In this document: piece after piece, positions 50,886 through 58,565 of the stretch | Layout of the letters: every line of letters begins with the position of its first letter | Position numbering within the stretch: the first letter of the stretch is position 1 | Source: Flavihumibacter fluminis | Lineage (GTDB): Bacteria; Bacteroidota; Bacteroidia; Chitinophagales; Chitinophagaceae | DNA: 64,000 nt | Reading direction: 5' to 3' | Assembly (NCBI RefSeq): GCF_021491375.1 | Contig: NZ_JAKEVY010000004.1 | Coordinates: 124,001 to 188,000 of the forward strand | Program-made: the position numbers and the translations under genes | Notes under the pieces: generated by a model | Told to the model about the DNA's origin: nothing | The model's input: only the letters and a program-made list of their open reading frames with translations | Database searches by the model: none

Positions 50886-52265
50886 ATGGCAACCGTAACG
50901 AGGGAAAATATTGGCCAGTTGAACGACAAGATTACTGTGAAACTGTCAAAAGAAGATTACCTGCCCTCCTTCGAGAAAGCACTTAAAAATTACAGCAAGC
51001 AGGCAAATATCCCCGGGTTCCGGAAAGGAATGGTTCCGGCCGGACTGATTCGCAAAATGCACGGTCAGTCTGTATTTGCTGATGAGGTATTACGCACGGT
51101 AGAAAAGCAATTGAGTAATTTCATGGTAAATGAAAAGCTCGAAATTTTCGCTCAACCCCTCCCCCTGCCGGAGAACGATAGTGCTAAGCTGGACCATATG
51201 GCTCCTTCCGAGTATTCCTTCGCATTTGAAGTAGGACTGAAGCCGGAAATTAAAGTTGCCGACCTGAAAGCTGCCAAATTGCCTTATTACAAGATCACTG
51301 TTTCTGAGGAAATGCTGGACGAGGAAACCAATCGCCTGCAACTTCGTAACGGAAATATGACCGAGCCAGAACTGGTCGATAATGAAGAAAATGTGCTGAA
51401 CCTGAGCTTCCAGGAACTGGACGAAAACGGAGCCGTAAAGGAAGATGGTGTTAAAAAAGACAATTCTGTACTGGTAAAATATTTCGCACCTGCCTTCCGC
51501 AGCCAGCTGATGGGAAAGAAAAAAGACGATGTTTTTCAACTGACCCTTGGGGATGCATTTGAAGAGAAGGAAAGAGAGTGGATCCTGAGTGACCTGGGCC
51601 TCGCCAAAGAAGACCCTGCTGCCAGTGGGAAAAAATTCCAGGCTACCATAACCAAGGTTGGACTGGTTGAAAAAGCTCCCCTGGATGAGAATCTTTTCAA
51701 AGCCATTTTCCCCGGAAAAGAAATCGCAGATGAAGCCGGTTTCCGCGCAGCACTGAAAGAAGATATTGAATTACAACTGGATAATCAGAGTCGCAATCAA
51801 TTGTACGATAGCATTTACCATTACCTGATTGACCAAACCCAAATTGAGTTTCCGGAATCCTTCCTGAAGCGTTGGATGCAGCAGGGGGGTGAGCAGCCCA
51901 AAACGGCTGAGCAGGCGGAGCAAGAGTATCCTTCTTTCGCTAACTCCCTGAAATGGACCCTGATCGTAGATCAGCTGGTAAAAGACAATCAGATTGAAGT
52001 AAACCAGGACGATCTGCGTGGTTTTGCCAAAGCACAGCTGTTCTCCTATATGGGCAATATGAATATGGGACAACTTGACATTGAGCAACCCTGGGTGAAT
52101 GATTATGTAGAGCGAATGATGAAGGACCGCAAATTCGTAGAAGACAGCTACCACCGCATCCAGACCGACAAAATCTTCAATGTGGCAGAAAACCTGGTAA
52201 GCAGAGACGAAAAGGTGATCAGCCTGGAAGATTTCCAGAAGATGCAGGCGGAGCATCACCACTAG
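50886..52265 (+). CDS. tig: trigger factor (ribosome-associated chaperone)
   Basis: 459 residues from the ATG at 50886; 26 upstream in-frame codons overlap the promoter and are not coding. The ribosome-binding domain is clear (about 1-115, with the signature GFRKGMVPAGLI). The FKBP-like PPIase domain (about 155-250) is strongly degenerate: the usual V-x-x-D-Y/F-x-G and glycine-rich binding residues are missing (see finding). The C-terminal helical chaperone arms (about 260-459) are present, and the chain ends in three histidines. It cradles nascent chains at the ribosome exit and starts a tig-clpP-clpP-clpX quality-control cluster. Confidence 0.92.
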   Translation: MATVTRENIGQLNDKITVKLSKEDYLPSFEKALKNYSKQANIPGFRKGMVPAGLIRKMHGQSVFADEVLRTVEKQLSNFMVNEKLEIFAQPLPLPENDSAKLDHMAPSEYSFAFEVGLKPEIKVADLKAAKLPYYKITVSEEMLDEETNRLQLRNGNMTEPELVDNEENVLNLSFQELDENGAVKEDGVKKDNSVLVKYFAPAFRSQLMGKKKDDVFQLTLGDAFEEKEREWILSDLGLAKEDPAASGKKFQATITKVGLVEKAPLDENLFKAIFPGKEIADEAGFRAALKEDIELQLDNQSRNQLYDSIYHYLIDQTQIEFPESFLKRWMQQGGEQPKTAEQAEQEYPSFANSLKWTLIVDQLVKDNQIEVNQDDLRGFAKAQLFSYMGNMNMGQLDIEQPWVNDYVERMMKDRKFVEDSYHRIQTDKIFNVAENLVSRDEKVISLEDFQKMQAEHHH

Positions 52266-52268
52266 GAA

Positions 52269-52335
52269 GTGAGAGGTGAAAAGTGAAAGGTGAAAGAAGG
52301 GTGAAAAGTGAGAGGTGAGACGTCAGACGTGAGAA
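52269..52335 (+). repeat. degenerate GTGANNN heptamer array after tig
   Basis: Nine units of GTGA plus three variable bases, in heptad register apart from one four-base slip, follow the tig stop by three bases. The variants include GTGAGAG, GTGAAAA, GTGAAAG, GTGAGAC and GTCAGAC. It is a diverged relative of the perfect array before tRNA-Leu. Confidence 0.85.
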
Positions 52336-52373
52336 AGACTCCCGGATAAGCCTAGACTTTCAAATAGAATATA

Positions 52374-52402
52374 AACCGTGTGGTAGCCCCACACGGTTTT
52401 TC
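52374..52402 (+). terminator. intrinsic terminator after tig
   Basis: ACCGTGTGG (52375-52383) pairs perfectly with CCACACGGT (52389-52397) around a five-base loop, followed by TTTTC. It lies about 110 bases beyond the tig stop, behind the heptamer array. Confidence 0.85.
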
Positions 52403-52413
52403 TTTTCCCCTGC

Positions 52414-52458
52414 CTCCTTTGTCTCCTTTGCCTCCATTGTTTCCTTTGTACCCTTTGC
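52414..52458 (+). repeat. nonamer minisatellite (CTCCTTTGN) in a pyrimidine tract
   Basis: Five tandem 9-base units: CTCCTTTGT, CTCCTTTGC, CTCCATTGT, TTCCTTTGT and ACCCTTTGC. They continue as a C/T-rich tract to about 52505. The 338-base gap between tig and clpP thus holds a heptamer array, a terminator and this second repeat. A reading frame across it on the minus strand is repeat-derived. Confidence 0.85.
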
Positions 52459-52603
52459 ACCTTCTTCCCTTCCTCCATCTTCCATCCTCCCGTCTTCCAT
52501 ACCTTTTTGTCAGCCCGACTGCCGTTTTTTGCAATGATTTTCAATTGGAAAGGTATTTGCACCAATCCATTGCCTTATTTTTATCAAAACAACGAGGATT
52601 ATT

Positions 52604-53290
52604 ATGAAGTCTGAATTTGAAAAATATGCGGTCAAGCACCGGGGCATCTCGAGTCTGACCCTGCACGATTACCAGAAATATCAGGTAACGAACCTGACAC
52701 CGAATATTATTGAAGAGCGCCCGATGAACATCGCGGTGATGGATGTGTACAGCCGCCTGATGATGGACCGCATCATTTTCCTGGGATACCCCATTAATGA
52801 TGAGGTGGCCAATATTGTAACAGCGCAGCTTCTCTTCCTGGAGAGCACCGATCGTACGCGGGATGTTCAGATGTATATTAACTGTCCGGGTGGCAGTGTG
52901 TACGCCGGTTTGGGTATGTACGACACGATGCAATTCATCACACCAGATATAGCAACCATTTGTACCGGAATGGCAGCATCCATGGGCGCGGTACTGATGT
53001 GTGCGGGCACCAAGGGTAAAAGAACAGCGCTGAAGCACAGCCGTATTATGATGCACCAACCCTCAGGGGCTATTGGCGGACAGGCATCTGACATCGAGAT
53101 TACGGTAAATGAGATCCGTAAGCTCAAAAAGGAATTATATGAAATCATCTCACATCATACCGGCAAAGGCGTAAAGCAGGTGGAAAAAGACTGCGATCGC
53201 GATTATTGGCTGACTTCAATGGAAGCGAAGGAATACGGACTGGTAGATGAAGTATTACTGGTAAACCCCAGAAAGGAAAACAAAGACTAA
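52604..53290 (+). CDS. clpP: ATP-dependent Clp protease proteolytic subunit, first copy
   Basis: 228 residues with the full serine-protease triad S126 (TGMAASMGA), H151 (MMHQPSG) and D200 (CDRDYW), spaced as in E. coli ClpP. The N-terminal ~35 residues are a propeptide-like extension before the body starts (IIEERPMNIAVMDVYSRLMMDRIIFLG). It assembles into heptameric rings that degrade substrates unfolded by ClpX. It is followed after 18 bases by a second clpP and then clpX; one operon is likely. Confidence 0.95.
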   Translation: MKSEFEKYAVKHRGISSLTLHDYQKYQVTNLTPNIIEERPMNIAVMDVYSRLMMDRIIFLGYPINDEVANIVTAQLLFLESTDRTRDVQMYINCPGGSVYAGLGMYDTMQFITPDIATICTGMAASMGAVLMCAGTKGKRTALKHSRIMMHQPSGAIGGQASDIEITVNEIRKLKKELYEIISHHTGKGVKQVEKDCDRDYWLTSMEAKEYGLVDEVLLVNPRKENKD

Positions 53291-53308
53291 TCTTAAACTA
53301 TTGATGCT

Positions 53309-53935
53309 ATGAATAGGACTAATTATTTCTCCTACCGGATGGATGAGGAAGAAGAAGAAAAACAGCGGGAAGACAAACGCGATGAGCTGATGATGCTCAA
53401 CAAGCGGCTTGAAAAATACTTTTTCGATGAGCGGGCCGTTTATTTATGGGGACCGGTGGATGATAAATCCGCCAAAGAAGTGGTAACCAAACTACTGCTT
53501 CTGGATGCCGATAAAAAAGAGGAGATCAAGTTCTTTATTAATAGTCCGGGTGGTGTAGTAACCAGCGGCATGGTTATTTACGATACCATGAAGATGGTTA
53601 AAAGTCCGATCAGCACCATTTGCATGGGACTGGCAGCCTCTATGGGTTCCATCCTGCTGAGTGGCGGTGAGAAGGGCAGAAGATTCATTTACCCGCACGG
53701 TGAAGTGATGATCCACCAGCCCAGTCTCGGCGGTTATATGCAGGGAGTAAGTGCGGATCTGGAAATTCAGGCTAAACAGACCAAGAGAGTAAAGGAAATG
53801 GGTGCTAAGATCCTGGCGGAGAATTGTGGCAAGACCGTTGCCCAGATCATGAAGGATTTTGACCGCGATTACTGGATGGATGCCAAAGAAGCAATTGATT
53901 ATGGCATCGTGGATGGCATCATGGAAAAACTCTAA
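53309..53935 (+). CDS. clpP: ATP-dependent Clp protease proteolytic subunit, second copy
   Basis: 208 residues. It is clearly ClpP but distinct from its neighbour: it starts with a charged segment ([16 protein letters not shown]), enters the fold at [16 protein letters not shown] and has triad S111 (MGLAASMGS), H136 (MIHQPSLGG) and D187 (FDRDYW). A two-residue insertion lies between H and D relative to copy one. Both copies look catalytically competent. They may form mixed tetradecamers (ClpP1P2), as in Listeria or mycobacteria. clpX follows after 38 bases. Confidence 0.94.
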   Translation: MNRTNYFSYRMDEEEEEKQREDKRDELMMLNKRLEKYFFDERAVYLWGPVDDKSAKEVVTKLLLLDADKKEEIKFFINSPGGVVTSGMVIYDTMKMVKSPISTICMGLAASMGSILLSGGEKGRRFIYPHGEVMIHQPSLGGYMQGVSADLEIQAKQTKRVKEMGAKILAENCGKTVAQIMKDFDRDYWMDAKEAIDYGIVDGIMEKL

Positions 53936-53973
53936 GGAAAGGTTACCTTTGCGGGAAGCAAGCAACAGAGCGT

Positions 53974-55206
53974 ATGGCAAAAAATACATTACATTGTTCA
54001 TTTTGTGGCCGCAGTCGGGATGAAGTAAAAATTCTGATTGCTGGGCAGGATGGGCATATCTGCGAGAACTGCGTAGAACACGCCAGGGAAATCATCGAAC
54101 AGGAATTATTGACCCGTACCGATGGCGCAGGATCCGGATTTAAATTAACGGTTAAGAAGCCGATCGAAATCAAACGGTTTCTGGATGAATATATAATTGG
54201 ACAGGACGAGGCAAAAAAAGTACTCGCAGTAGCTGTATACAATCACTACAAAAGGCTTCAGCAGAAACCCACCGAAAATGAGGTGGATATTGAAAAGAGC
54301 AATATTGTAATGGTGGGCGAAACCGGTACGGGTAAAACCCTGCTTGCTAAAACCATCGCCAAATTATTGAACGTTCCATTTGCCATTGTTGATGCAACCG
54401 TATTTACAGAAGCAGGTTATGTGGGTGAAGATGTGGAAAGCATCCTGACCCGGCTATTGCAAGTATGTAATTATGATGTAACCGCAGCGGAAAGAGGTAT
54501 TGTTTACATTGACGAAATCGACAAGGTTGCAAGAAAAGGCGATAATCCTTCCATTACACGTGATGTAAGTGGTGAAGGTGTTCAGCAGGGATTGTTGAAG
54601 CTATTGGAAGGAACCGATGTATTGGTTCCACCACAGGGTGGCCGTAAGCATCCGGAACAGAAACTGATCAAGATCAATACGCAAAATATTCTCTTCATAT
54701 GCGGTGGCGCATTTGATGGCGTAGACAAACTGATCGCCCGTCGGGTCAATACCAACGCCATTGGTTTCAATGTCAATAAAGACCAACAGGAAACTGCCCG
54801 TAAGAACCTCTTGCAATTTGTAAACGCACAGGATCTGAAACATTTTGGATTAATACCTGAATTGCTGGGCCGTTTACCCGTAGTGACCTTCCTGAATCCG
54901 CTGGATGCAGAAACTTTGCGCAGCATTTTAACGGAGCCGAAAAACTCATTGATCAAGCAGTACAAAAAACTGTTTGAAATCGAAGGAATAGAGCTTACCA
55001 TCGATAACGACGTACTGGATTTCATGGTGGCCAAAGCTATGGAGTACAAACTAGGCGCCAGAGGATTGCGGTCCATCTGTGAAAGCATTCTTACCGATGC
55101 GATGTTTGAACTACCCTCCAGCAAGGAAACCAAATTCCACCTCAACCTGGAATATGCGGAGAATAAATTTGATAAGAGTAAAATGAGTCTGCTGAAAGTA
55201 GCCTAA
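53974..55206 (+). CDS. clpX: ATP-dependent Clp protease ATP-binding subunit ClpX
   Basis: 410 residues. The N-terminal zinc finger has C8, C11, C30 and C33 ([11 protein letters not shown]...CENC). The AAA+ domain has Walker [12 protein letters not shown], the pore loop region GYVGEDVES, Walker [15 protein letters not shown] and sensor motifs, plus the [14 protein letters not shown]-domain. It unfolds tagged proteins and feeds them to ClpP. Its position directly downstream of both clpP genes fits one operon. A 59-residue gene follows 10 bases later. Confidence 0.97.
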   Translation: MAKNTLHCSFCGRSRDEVKILIAGQDGHICENCVEHAREIIEQELLTRTDGAGSGFKLTVKKPIEIKRFLDEYIIGQDEAKKVLAVAVYNHYKRLQQKPTENEVDIEKSNIVMVGETGTGKTLLAKTIAKLLNVPFAIVDATVFTEAGYVGEDVESILTRLLQVCNYDVTAAERGIVYIDEIDKVARKGDNPSITRDVSGEGVQQGLLKLLEGTDVLVPPQGGRKHPEQKLIKINTQNILFICGGAFDGVDKLIARRVNTNAIGFNVNKDQQETARKNLLQFVNAQDLKHFGLIPELLGRLPVVTFLNPLDAETLRSILTEPKNSLIKQYKKLFEIEGIELTIDNDVLDFMVAKAMEYKLGARGLRSICESILTDAMFELPSSKETKFHLNLEYAENKFDKSKMSLLKVA

Positions 55207-55216
55207 CTTATTCCAC

Positions 55217-55396
55217 ATGAAAGAACTGATAGATAAATTAATGGCGGAAGGATTAACTGAAGACCAGGCTTACAAGGCGGTGGAGATCGTAAAGAATTTT
55301 GCAAAAGACAAGTTTCCGATTTTCGGAGGAGCCATCGATCGTTTATTCGATAAGTATGGTCCTAAGGAAAAACCGGAAGACGATTTTCTCGATTAA
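55217..55396 (+). CDS. small conserved-looking protein downstream of clpX (59 aa)
   Basis: A 59-residue frame that starts 10 bases after clpX and is followed by a terminator, so it is the last gene of the clp operon. The product is a helix (MKELIDKLMAEGLTEDQAYK), a second helix (AVEIVKNFAKDKFPIFGG) and an acidic tail (KEKPEDDFLD). The codon use and amphipathic pattern look like a real protein. It might be a ClpXP adaptor or a stress-linked small protein, but nothing in the sequence proves this. Confidence 0.7.
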   Translation: MKELIDKLMAEGLTEDQAYKAVEIVKNFAKDKFPIFGGAIDRLFDKYGPKEKPEDDFLD

Positions 55397-55421
55397 TATT
55401 CCAGTGAGTTCAAATATTACA

Positions 55422-55451
55422 GGGTGCAGCAATAGGCTTGCACCTTTTTTT
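55422..55451 (+). terminator. intrinsic terminator of the clp operon
   Basis: GGTGCA and TGCACC pair around a 10-base loop and are followed by seven Ts, 26 bases after the stop of the small gene. Confidence 0.85.
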
Positions 55452-55476
55452 ATTTAATAAATTTGTCAATTATTTG

Positions 55477-55534
55477 TTACATTATGTAATATATTCTTTA
55501 CACTGAGTAAAATATACTTTACATTTGATCAAAT
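55477..55534. promoter_or_regulatory. triple-dyad operator array before the membrane protein/HTH pair
   Basis: Three perfect dyads lie head to tail: TTACAT-T-ATGTAA (55477-55489), TTTAC-N5-GTAAA (55497-55511) and ATTTGATCAAAT (55523-55534). TTTACA also recurs in the third element's left flank (55518-55523). They end eight bases before the ATG of the membrane protein. The encoded HTH protein is the natural candidate to bind here. Confidence 0.6.
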
Positions 55535-55541
55535 ATTAATT

Positions 55542-56018
55542 ATGAAACAGCAACCCTTGCTCCCTTATCGGTTTAAAAAGATTGGCTGGCTGCTCTTTAT
55601 ACCTTTTGCCATTGCCGGCATTTACCTGCATATCACGGATTATGAACCAAACTGGATCACTACCAAAGTTTTTGCCATTTATAACAAAAGTTTGTTTTCA
55701 GACAAGAAATGGTTTTCAATTGTTGAAACGAATATTACCAGCACATTAATTGGGGTCGGATTTTTAGCGGGTTGTTTATTAATTGCATTTTCGAGAGAGA
55801 AAGTCGAAGATGAGTTTATCGCAGGATTAAGGTTGTCTTCGCTGCAATGGGCGGTACTGGTCAACTATTCATTGCTGCTTTTCTGCTTTTTATTCATTTA
55901 CGGATTTGCATTCATGAATGTGCTCATCTACAATGTATTTACCGTCCTGCTTATTTTTATTGGACGCTTTAATTACCTCCTGTTCAAATCCAGAAAAATC
56001 AATGCAGATGAAAAATAA
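55542..56018 (+). CDS. four-helix membrane protein paired with an HTH regulator
   Basis: 158 residues with four hydrophobic helices (about 12-32, 62-82, 100-122, 126-148) and a short basic C-terminal tail. No catalytic motif is recognised. The last codons overlap the start of the HTH gene by 11 bases. Small multi-pass membrane proteins paired with a YozG/XRE-type regulator are frequent in Bacteroidota and Firmicutes; the membrane partner is usually uncharacterised and might sense membrane state (inference). Confidence 0.75.
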   Translation: MKQQPLLPYRFKKIGWLLFIPFAIAGIYLHITDYEPNWITTKVFAIYNKSLFSDKKWFSIVETNITSTLIGVGFLAGCLLIAFSREKVEDEFIAGLRLSSLQWAVLVNYSLLLFCFLFIYGFAFMNVLIYNVFTVLLIFIGRFNYLLFKSRKINADEK

Positions 56019-56211
56019 CCTGAAAGTTGAACGAGCCATTCATGGATTTACGCAGGAAGATCTGGCTAAAAAAATAGGTGTAAGCCGGCAAACCATCAAC
56101 GCCATGGAAGCCAATAAATATGTTCCCTCTACCGTGCTTGCATTACGACTTGCAAAAGTATTTGGCAAGCAGGTAGAAGACCTTTTTCAGTTGGACGAAA
56201 GCGACGAGTGA
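56008..56211 (+). CDS. compact XRE-type helix-turn-helix regulator
   Basis: 67 residues from the ATG at 56008 (69 from the ATG at 56002). The whole chain is one Cro/CI-like DNA-binding domain (LKVERAIHGFTQEDLAKKIGVSRQTINAMEANKYVPSTVLALRLAKVF) with a short acidic tail (QVEDLFQLDESDE), typical of the YozG-like minimal regulators. It overlaps the upstream membrane-protein gene, so the two are coupled, and it probably binds the dyad array at 55477-55534 to control its own operon. Confidence 0.85.
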   Translation: MKNNLKVERAIHGFTQEDLAKKIGVSRQTINAMEANKYVPSTVLALRLAKVFGKQVEDLFQLDESDE

Positions 56212-56218
56212 TTCTTAT

Positions 56219-56246
56219 GTCTCACATCTGACGTTTCACTTCTCAC
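56219..56246 (-). repeat. GTGANNN heptamer array overlapping the acyl-CoA dehydrogenase 3' end
   Basis: On the minus strand four units read GTGAGAA, GTGAAAC, GTCAGAT and GTGAGAC. The array supplies the last two codons and the stop codon (TGA at 56236-56238) of the acyl-CoA dehydrogenase gene. Confidence 0.75.
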
Positions 56247-57384
56247 CTCCTATCGCTTCTCTCGCAATTACAATCTTCTGAATCTCCGAAGTACCCTCCC
56301 CTATAGTACACAATTTGCTGTCGCGATAAAATTTCTCAACCGGAAAATCCTTCGTATATCCGTATCCACCGAAAATTTGTACCGCATCGGTTGCCACACG
56401 TACAGCTACTTCACTGGCATAATATTTCGCCATTGCAGCTTCTTTGGTTACTTTCTGGGCGCGGTTCTTAAGATCTGCAGCCTGGTTGGTCAGTAATTCA
56501 GCTGCAGCTATTTCAGTGGCCATATCAGCCAGCTTGAAAGAGATGCCCTGGAAATTGGAAATGGGCTGATCAAACTGGTGGCGTTCCTTGGAATAAGCAA
56601 CAGCCGCATCAAAAGCACCTTTTGCAATACCAAGGGACAGCGCCGCAATGGAAATCCGGCCACCATCCAATACTTTCATCGCCTGTTTGAATCCATCACC
56701 TACTTCGCCAAGCCGGTTGGCATCAGGAATACGGCAGTTATCAAATATCATTTCCGCAGTTTCACTCGCACGCATGCCCAGTTTATTCTCTTTTTTGCCA
56801 CCGGTAAATCCAGGGGTACCACGCTCCACAATGAAAGCAGTTGCATTGTTACGGGTCCGGGGCTCCCCGGTTCTTGCCACAACTACGGCAACATCACCGG
56901 ATATCCCATGAGTGATCCAGTTTTTGGTTCCATTCAGTACCCACTCATCTCCCTCCTTCACTGCTGTAGTTCGCATATTGCCAGCATCACTACCGGTATT
57001 TGCTTCTGTTAACCCCCAGGCTCCAATCCATTCGGCGGTTGCCAGTTTGGGAAGGAAGCGCTGCTTCTGTTCTTCATTCCCGAAGGTTAAAATATGCCCT
57101 GTACAAAGTGAGTTATGAGCAGCCAAACTTAAACCCACAGATCCGCAAACCCGGGCGATTTCCGAAATAATTGCCACATACTCAAAATAACTGAGTCCGG
57201 CTCCCCCATACTGCTCAGGTACCAGTACACCCATGAGGCCCAATTGCCCCATGTCCTTAAATACCTGGAGTGGGAACTCCTGCGACTCATCCCATTTCAT
57301 CACATTGGGTAATATATGCTGGCGGGCAAATTCACGGGCCGTTTGCGCAACCTGTTCAGTTAATTCCTGGCGTTCAAAATTCAT
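56236..57384 (-). CDS. acyl-CoA dehydrogenase
   Basis: 382 residues, the standard short/medium-chain flavoenzyme layout: N-terminal helical domain (1-120), beta domain (about 121-235, GAWGLTEANTGSDAGNMRTTAV and WITHGISGDVAVVVART) and C-terminal helical domain with FAD contacts and the catalytic glutamate expected near YRDSKLCTIGEGTSEIQKIVIAR. It oxidises acyl-CoA to enoyl-CoA; chain length is not readable from sequence. A TTAGTTTG-like element lies upstream. The 3' end runs into a heptamer repeat that encodes its final E-K-stop. Confidence 0.92.
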   Translation of the reverse strand: MNFERQELTEQVAQTAREFARQHILPNVMKWDESQEFPLQVFKDMGQLGLMGVLVPEQYGGAGLSYFEYVAIISEIARVCGSVGLSLAAHNSLCTGHILTFGNEEQKQRFLPKLATAEWIGAWGLTEANTGSDAGNMRTTAVKEGDEWVLNGTKNWITHGISGDVAVVVARTGEPRTRNNATAFIVERGTPGFTGGKKENKLGMRASETAEMIFDNCRIPDANRLGEVGDGFKQAMKVLDGGRISIAALSLGIAKGAFDAAVAYSKERHQFDQPISNFQGISFKLADMATEIAAAELLTNQAADLKNRAQKVTKEAAMAKYYASEVAVRVATDAVQIFGGYGYTKDFPVEKFYRDSKLCTIGEGTSEIQKIVIAREAIGGEK

Positions 57385-57459
57385 AGAGAATCAGCTTGTT
57401 GTTCTTAATTTTTGAATAACGCAAACTAAGTCTATTTCTGCTAAACTAACAAGTGTTAG

Positions 57460-58515
57460 TTATTTAAAATCACAATATGGTCCTAATTTCTTCAACAAGT
57501 TAGTATCGACCAGGTGAATTTTGCCAAGATCGCTCATTTCACGAAAGGCCCCGTTGCTATTTCTATACTGAACAATTGCCTGTGCCAGTTTCCACCGGAT
57601 ATACGGATGCCGGGCCATTTCCTCCATGGTAGCAGCATTGGGATTCAGTTTTCGAACGGCAACATCATCCAATTCCAGTTGTGGCAATAGCTGCTGGAAG
57701 ACCGAATCAGCCAATCCATACACTTCTTTAATCTGTTCGACCCTGACAAAACCTCCCAAGGCATTTCTGTAACTCAGGATCCGACCCGATAATTTTGGAC
57801 CAATCCCCGGCAGGGCCAGCCAGTCGAGGCTGTCTGCCAGGTTGATGCGAATCATCTTTGATTTGAAGCCGCCTGGTTTCCTGTTTCCATATTCAGTAGA
57901 ATTAAAGCGGCTGCCAACTTTATCCAATACCCGCTGAGAGGAAGGATCCTGGTTTCCACCCCCAAATGAATTAGTGGCAGGTATTGCCGGGCCAGTTCCA
58001 GATTCCAGCCTCACCATAGGTATCAACCGGTCAGCCAACTGTTTCGGCATTCCATAAATCCGATATAAATCTTCTCCCGATCGAAACTTCCCTCCTTTCT
58101 CCCGGTACTTAAGGATGGTTCCAATAGTTTTAGGAGGCACCCCCAACCTTTGCCAATCCAACTCAGTAGCTAGATTCGGATTAAAAGGAAATAACGCTCC
58201 GGATAATGACCGTCCCTTTTCAAACGATCGCTCATAGGCAGAGGAAACAATACCTTCCTGGGAGGAAAATTCATTACGATCAAACAATCTACCCCGCTCC
58301 CGCAAAAGTTTTACAGTATCAGCTCCCGACTTTTCCAACAAGCGAACGATCAGACTATCTGTTACCGCCACCGGAGCCGGAGGAGTTGCTGGCCAATAAT
58401 AGGGCACCACTTTAATAGCCAGCATAACAGCAAGCAAAATCAGTATCCCGATTCGTTCATTTTTGGAAAAATGCAGATAATCCCTGACCCACGCTTTCCA
58501 TCCTTTCTTTTTCAT
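57460..58515 (-). CDS. membrane-anchored helix-hairpin-helix (ComEA-like) protein
   Basis: 351 residues. The N-terminus is basic, followed by one membrane helix (about 21-40, RIGILILLAVMLAIKVV) and several helix-hairpin-helix motifs: around 105-165 (LGVPPKTIGTILKYREKGGKFRSGEDLYRIYGMP), around 225-280 (LPGIGPKLSGRILSYRNALGGFVRVEQIKEVYGL) and around 300-350 (IRWKLAQAIVQYRNSNGAF). HhH units bind DNA backbones non-specifically. ComEA binds incoming DNA in natural transformation, but this protein is longer than typical ComEA, so the competence link is only possible. It would project into the periplasm. Confidence 0.8.
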   Translation of the reverse strand: MKKKGWKAWVRDYLHFSKNERIGILILLAVMLAIKVVPYYWPATPPAPVAVTDSLIVRLLEKSGADTVKLLRERGRLFDRNEFSSQEGIVSSAYERSFEKGRSLSGALFPFNPNLATELDWQRLGVPPKTIGTILKYREKGGKFRSGEDLYRIYGMPKQLADRLIPMVRLESGTGPAIPATNSFGGGNQDPSSQRVLDKVGSRFNSTEYGNRKPGGFKSKMIRINLADSLDWLALPGIGPKLSGRILSYRNALGGFVRVEQIKEVYGLADSVFQQLLPQLELDDVAVRKLNPNAATMEEMARHPYIRWKLAQAIVQYRNSNGAFREMSDLGKIHLVDTNLLKKLGPYCDFK

Positions 58516-58565
58516 ACCACAACCTACTACTTAAGAAAAGCCAGGTCAAGCGTGAAAAAACGGTT

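Noticed and set aside
52323-52565. An 80-codon minus-strand frame in the tig-clpP gap
   Set aside because: It translates the nonamer minisatellite and the terminator (QRRQRRQ-type sequence) and lacks a plausible start context.
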